Shown here: positions 59,708 through 64,000 of the stretch, piece by piece
Layout: every line of letters begins with the position of its first letter
Numbering within the stretch: the first letter of the stretch is position 1
DNA from: Stromatinia cepivora
Lineage: Eukaryota; Ascomycota; Leotiomycetes; Helotiales; Sclerotiniaceae
Direction of reading: 5' to 3'
NCBI GenBank assembly: GCA_014898415.1
Contig: RCTD01000022.1
Span: forward strand, 434,001 to 498,000
Length of the DNA: 64,000 nt
Notes under the pieces: generated by a model
Seen by the model: only the letters and a program-made list of their open reading frames with translations
The model's database searches: none
What the model was told of the DNA's origin: nothing
Translations under genes and position numbers: made by a program

Positions 59708-61611
59708 ATGGGCTTACTAAGTCATACGGGTTTCCTTGGGAACACAGTGCGAGGTAAGGCTCTTGAGAGTCTTGTCTGTGCAACTGCTGCAAGTGGTTTC
59801 TTGCTCTTCGGATATGATCGTATGTATGTCCTAGTCCATACCAGAGAGTCGAACTAATCGGTGTATTCAGAGGGTATCATGTCCGGAATCATCACAGAAG
59901 ATAACTTCCTCACATACTTTCCCCAAATGGAACCGCACAACAAATCGGGAGCAATTCAAGCTTTGGTTGTTGCCATCTACGAAATCGGTTGTTTATTCGG
60001 ATCATTCTTTATTATTGGATTTGGTGATAAACTCGGAAGAAGGAGAGCTGTGTTATTAGGAACTGTTATCATGTTGATCGGTACTGCGATACAAGCTTCG
60101 AGTTTCGGAATGGCTCAATTGATAGTTGGAAGAATTGTTACGGGTTTGGGTAATGGAATGAATACTTCATCAATTCCCGTTTGGCAGAGTGAGATGGCTC
60201 CACCTAAGATTCGAGGATTCCTGGTTTTGTTCGAAGGTGCTTTGATCGCCGGAGGCAGTAAGTATTAATCATCCCTGCTCTTACAAACTTCATCTAATCA
60301 ATCATAGTTATGTTATCGTACTGGCTCAACTATGGATTCTTCTTCATCACCCAATATGGTTCCTTTCAATGGCGCTTCCCGATTGCTTTCCAAGCATTCT
60401 TCGGAGCTGTCCTCCTTGTCGGTATCCTCGCATTACCGGAATCACCCAAATGGCTTCTCAAAAAAGATAAAGATGAGCACGCCATCGAAATTCTTTGCCG
60501 TCTACAAAAATGCGAGAGAGATGACCCACGTATCACGGAAGAAGTCAGAGAACTTAAGAGGGTTACTGCTATTACCAAGGGACAAAAGCTCACACTTAAG
60601 GAATTTTATGGAAATGGTCCCGAGATGAATAGATGGAGAGTTACTATTGCATATACTTCCCAGCTTTTCCAGCAGATTGGGGGCACCAATCTTGTTACAT
60701 ACTATGCAACGTAAGTTCTAATGTCCACATTGTCCTCAATCATTCATGCATATACTAATGTCGTATGCAGAACTGTCTTCGAAGATTCCCTCGGTTTCTC
60801 TCCCTCTCTTGCCCGTCTCCTAACTGCCTGCTATGGAACCCTCTACCTCGCCGCCGCCATTCTCGCCCTATTCATCGTCGACCGTTTTGGCCGTCGCAAA
60901 ATGATGATTACCGGTGCTCTAGGAATGGGTCTTTCATCCATGGTCATCGGAGTCTGTCTTTCACAAACAACAGAAGATTATAAGGCTCCTGGCTACGTTG
61001 CCACCGCCTTTATCTTCATCTTCATTGCCTTCTTCGCAGTAGGATGGTTAGGAATAACTTGGCTCTATCCAGCCGAGGTGACACCACTCAGAATCAGAGC
61101 TGAAGCAAACGGTCTCTCGACTTCGTTCAACTGGATTGGTAATTATATTGTTGTTCAGTTGGCTCCGATTATGATTTACAGCATCAGTTGGAAGACATAC
61201 TTCGTATTCATGTGTGTCAATCTTGCATTCGTACCAATTATTTGGTATACCTTCGTTGAAACTAAAGGATACCCACTTGAAAAGCTCGATGAGATCTTTG
61301 AGGAAGCATATGAAAGAGGAGAGAATCCAGTGTGGACCGAAAGAAGAATTAGAAAAAATACAAAAGCATTACTAAATGGTGGAAAGCACGCAGAGGAAGG
61401 TATTGCTAGTGGCACAGATATTGGGGATGAGGAAAAGCTCAGAAGGGAAAGCAGAAATGAGGACATTTTTACAGATTCAGGACATTTACATCATCATGTT
61501 CATGGTGGACACAATGGAAGAACAAGTGGAGATGACACACTTATTGAGCAGAGGGAGAAGATGGAAGAGGAGATTGATAGAACGGATAGATTTCCTTTTG
61601 AGGGGAACTAG
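59708..61611 (+). CDS. MFS sugar transporter
   Basis: The exons are 59708-59819, 59871-60257, 60308-60710 and 60771-61611, giving 580 aa. The three introns (50-60 nt) have GTATGT or GTAAGT donors. Splicing gives FGYDQGIMSGIITEDNF at the end of helix 1, AGGIMLSYWLNYG and NLVTYYATTVFEDSLG. Sugar-porter signatures are present: GDKLGRRRAVLLG between helices 2 and 3, PESPKWLLKK after helix 6, QQIGGTNLVTYY in helix 7, VDRFGRRK between 8 and 9, and VETKGYPLEKLDEIF after helix 12. The cytoplasmic tail is long (about 110 residues), acidic, with a His-rich stretch. It should be a plasma-membrane hexose or related proton symporter. Exact substrate is not readable from sequence. Confidence 0.93.
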
Positions 61612-63108
61612 TGTTCGGTGCTTTTCGTCGGAAATGGCTGTTAATCGCAGTTCATAAAATTGGGAAATTGTTGGGCGCTTGGCGATCATCTATCTGTATA
61701 ATATTTGGTGATGAGGGGAAGGATTGTGTTTCTTTGTTTTTTCTTGTTATGATATCCACGATACGATGTTATGAAGTTATATTTAGATGATAGACTCAAA
61801 TGATAAATGAATGGATTAAAAGGATAACTATCTGCAAATGAAAAGGGCTTGTGAGATGATGCGACATGTGGATAGTGAACCAAGTGACTTAGAGTCAGTA
61901 GGCACAAATAAGAAATTTTCACGGCACTTGGCTGGAGTTATTGAACAGAAAGTAATTCCCTAGAGAAGGTACAACTTACAAGCGAGGGACATGGTGCGAA
62001 TAGCAGGAGATGAAATGCAGATACTTATTCAGTCAAGTTGTAATAGATCTTGATTGATAAAAAAAATAGGAAGCACAAGCAAAGTATGTACATAAAAGGG
62101 CTCGGTGAGTGCAGATCCCATACGCGAGGCCAAGAACCATTGGATCGTGAAAGGCGTTGTAGCAGAGTTTTGCTCAGTAAGCCGTTACAAAATCGCTACT
62201 CCCGCGTAATATCATCAATATAGCGATTGAATTTGGTCCTCCTAACCCTCCAAATGTTGGGGCAGCTATTATCTTATGCTAGAACTTGGCAGGTACTTAA
62301 AATTGTTCCTCATCCCCGGAAAAATGACTACTTTCTCGAGAGACTGGTTCTGATGTGAACTAGGTGTTTGCGGGTTCAGAGCTTGTTGGGTGATATGGAA
62401 CAAATGTTTGATAATGAATTTTAGTTCAAAGACTTACACGGTGTATGGCTCGTCGTTTAAATAAGAAAAGGATGTTGTATATATATAGCCTGGAGTCTCA
62501 CATCAATAGGGCGAGTGCGGTGAGGTGAGTTGTGGTGACCTCGTGAAGAAGTGCTCTGAGACCGTCTGATGCTGAGAGTATACTAACAGACGTTAGGGAT
62601 GAATTCAGGCTTCGTCCATTCCATGATGAAAGTTCCACTTGGAATCATTCGAAAGACTAAACTAAAGCTCGATATCTTCTTCGAGAGCTCCAGTGCCTGG
62701 CTAAATTTGGTGTTCGATATGTTACATCATGACTACTCAGTATGCCCAGTAGTCCGGACTGCAATCCCTAAGTTTTGAACGTCTGGAAACATTTTTGATT
62801 ATTTTGATGAATTTAATGTTCACAATTATTTTCAATGATAAAATTGTTTCAATATTTGAGGGTCTCTTATTGTTGGATTTGAGTGCGGACTATTGGGCAC
62901 ACTGAACCCGGTATAGTCACTTTTAATCATTTGCTCGCTCCTTCCTTCTTTCTCTGCACTTTCCTTTACCACTCTTTGCTAGACGAGTGTTATAGTTATG
63001 CATTCTCTCTTTTCCTTGTCCCCTTTCTATTCTCAACCTATTTATTTGATACATTTGATTTTAACAATGTTTGGATTCCATCACTTTTGAATATTTCCGA
63101 CTTTCAAC
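61612..63108. other. intergenic, no supported gene
   Basis: About 1.5 kb between the transporter and the truncated gene at the right edge. Only short ORFs. A TATATATAG patch lies near 62481. No RNA gene or repeat array is seen. Confidence 0.5.
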
Positions 63109-64000
63109 ATGGATATAGACGACGACTCATTATCTTACATCAAGCACACTTATTGGTTTAAAGTAATACGGCAAATAGTTGAATCACGATGGGGCAACAG
63201 AGTGTCGGTTTTACAGCGAGACGCAATGTTTTTCAGTACTTTTCACCATATCAACACTCCATCGTATGATGATGGTGTGGCAAATCAAAGGTTCGGAAAG
63301 CCTTATAAAGATTGCTCAGAGGCTGTGAGATTCAAAGTCATGATAGAAAAGTTATGGAATGACTGTGGTAAGGCACGAAAGTTCCTTTCGGCGTACAAGG
63401 CTGATACATACAGTTGGCCGGGATCATAAACGCCAATTATACCGCGAAGGAGGGAAGCAAATGCCATGCGATTCAGCAGATGAAACGACTCCGGGAAGGG
63501 ACTTCGGCAACACCATCTGTTCTGTGCCTGCTGCATCCGAGCGTTTCTTTTTATACGTCATGGCAACATTAGAGGCTGCCCAAGAATACGCGGTCAATCG
63601 CAGTCAAAGCCTAGCTCCTAGTCACTCACCTGTAACCTCTTCGGATGAAAGGCGACCAGAAGAAACTTCTTCATACAGGGGCAATAAAAGCCCGGGGAAC
63701 CAGGAAGAATCAGATGTTGATAAACCAATGTTGATCTCCTTAAATGAAATGGAATATTCTAATAAAGAACCCTCTTCTCCGTCACATTCTCCTTTATCAT
63801 TCTCTCTACCAAAGAGGGACAATGAAAGCCCGAGGAACCAGGAAGAATCAGATGTTGATAAACCAATGTTGATTCCCTCAAATGAAACGGAACATTCTAA
63901 TAAAGAACCCTCTTCTCCGTCACATTCTCCTTTATCATTCTCTCTACCAAAGAGGGACAATGAAAGTCCGAGGAACCAGGAAGAATCAGATGTTGATAAA
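63109..64000 (+). CDS. hypothetical protein with 46-residue repeats, cut by window end
   Basis: Exon 1 is 63109-63367 and exon 2 runs from 63414 to beyond 64000. The 46-nt intron starts GTAAGG and ends ATACAG. Splicing joins LWNDC to VGRDHKRQLYREGG, and the frame then stays open to the edge, about 281 residues so far. The first 160 residues (from MDIDDDSLSYIKHTYWF to MATLEAAQEYA) look globular but I recognise no domain. From about residue 177 a Ser/Glu/Pro-rich unit containing NQEESDVDKPML and NKEPSSPSHSPLSFSLPKR repeats every 46 residues. There is no signal peptide or membrane segment. It is probably a lineage-specific intracellular protein. Function is unknown, and the minus-strand ORF over the repeats is a shadow. 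Confidence 0.65.
63687..64000. repeat. 138-bp tandem repeat, coding, truncated by window end
   Basis: The block starting AAAGCCCGRGGAACCAGG recurs at 63687, 63825 and 63963, exactly 138 bp apart, so each unit adds 46 codons. The first two units differ at only a few bases, indicating recent expansion or homogenisation. The true copy number lies beyond the window. Confidence 0.93.

Noticed and set aside
1..64000. tRNA or rRNA genes and CRISPR arrays
   Set aside because: No cloverleaf with a GTTCGAATC-like T loop, no rRNA block and no regular short repeat-spacer array was seen. tRNAscan-SE would settle the tRNA question.

Overview
The window looks like a chromosome segment of a filamentous ascomycete. 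The introns are short (39-77 nt), with GTATGT/GTAAGT donors, CTAAC/CTAAT-like branch sites and C/TAG acceptors. There is a fungal-type rhodopsin-fold receptor, a Git3-type receptor, GATOR1 subunit Iml1, and an AT-rich transposon relic carrying repeat-induced point mutation (RIP)-like damage. From general resemblance I would guess Leotiomycetes (Botrytis/Sclerotinia group). That is an inference, not a demonstrated placement. Exon coordinates below were derived by hand from reading frame, splice motifs and family conservation.

The window is mosaic. (1) 129-2155 is an intact UDP-glucose/GDP-mannose dehydrogenase-family gene. (2) 2.2-27 kb is an accessory region. It holds several minisatellites, a 7.05 kb Ty3/gypsy-class LTR retrotransposon in minus orientation (4352-11397, 282-bp LTRs, AATAA target duplication) that is AT-rich and full of stops, and a relic of the 3' end of a dehydrogenase paralogue. 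It also holds a two-repeat KH-like protein gene (12234-13623) with a broken paralogue (23721-24720), two seven-transmembrane receptor genes (15366-16921 and 18886-20882), one or two broken coiled-coil genes, and a zinc-knuckle gene interrupted by three in-frame TAG codons. (3) 27.4-62 kb is gene-dense core genome: IML1 (-), URB1/NPA1-like (+), an eIF4E-binding 4E-T-like protein (+), SEC1 (+), a very large sacsin-like protein ending in a BTB domain (-), a G-patch protein (-), an Env9-type short-chain dehydrogenase (+) and an MFS sugar transporter (+). (4) From about 63.1 kb a lineage-specific gene with 138-bp internal repeats runs off the right edge.

Functionally, three consecutive core genes bear on growth control: Iml1 (amino-acid signalling to TORC1), Urb1 (60S ribosome assembly) and the 4E-binding protein (translation and mRNA decay). 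IML1 and URB1 are divergent over 384 bp. The G-patch and dehydrogenase genes are divergent over 347 bp. SEC1 and the sacsin-like gene converge.

The least familiar item is the KH-like family. Its intact member contains two diverged copies of a roughly 150-residue module, each split by a phase-1 intron at the equivalent position, followed by a GxxG KH-like segment. The second locus keeps the same order but is broken. I see no tRNA, rRNA or CRISPR array.
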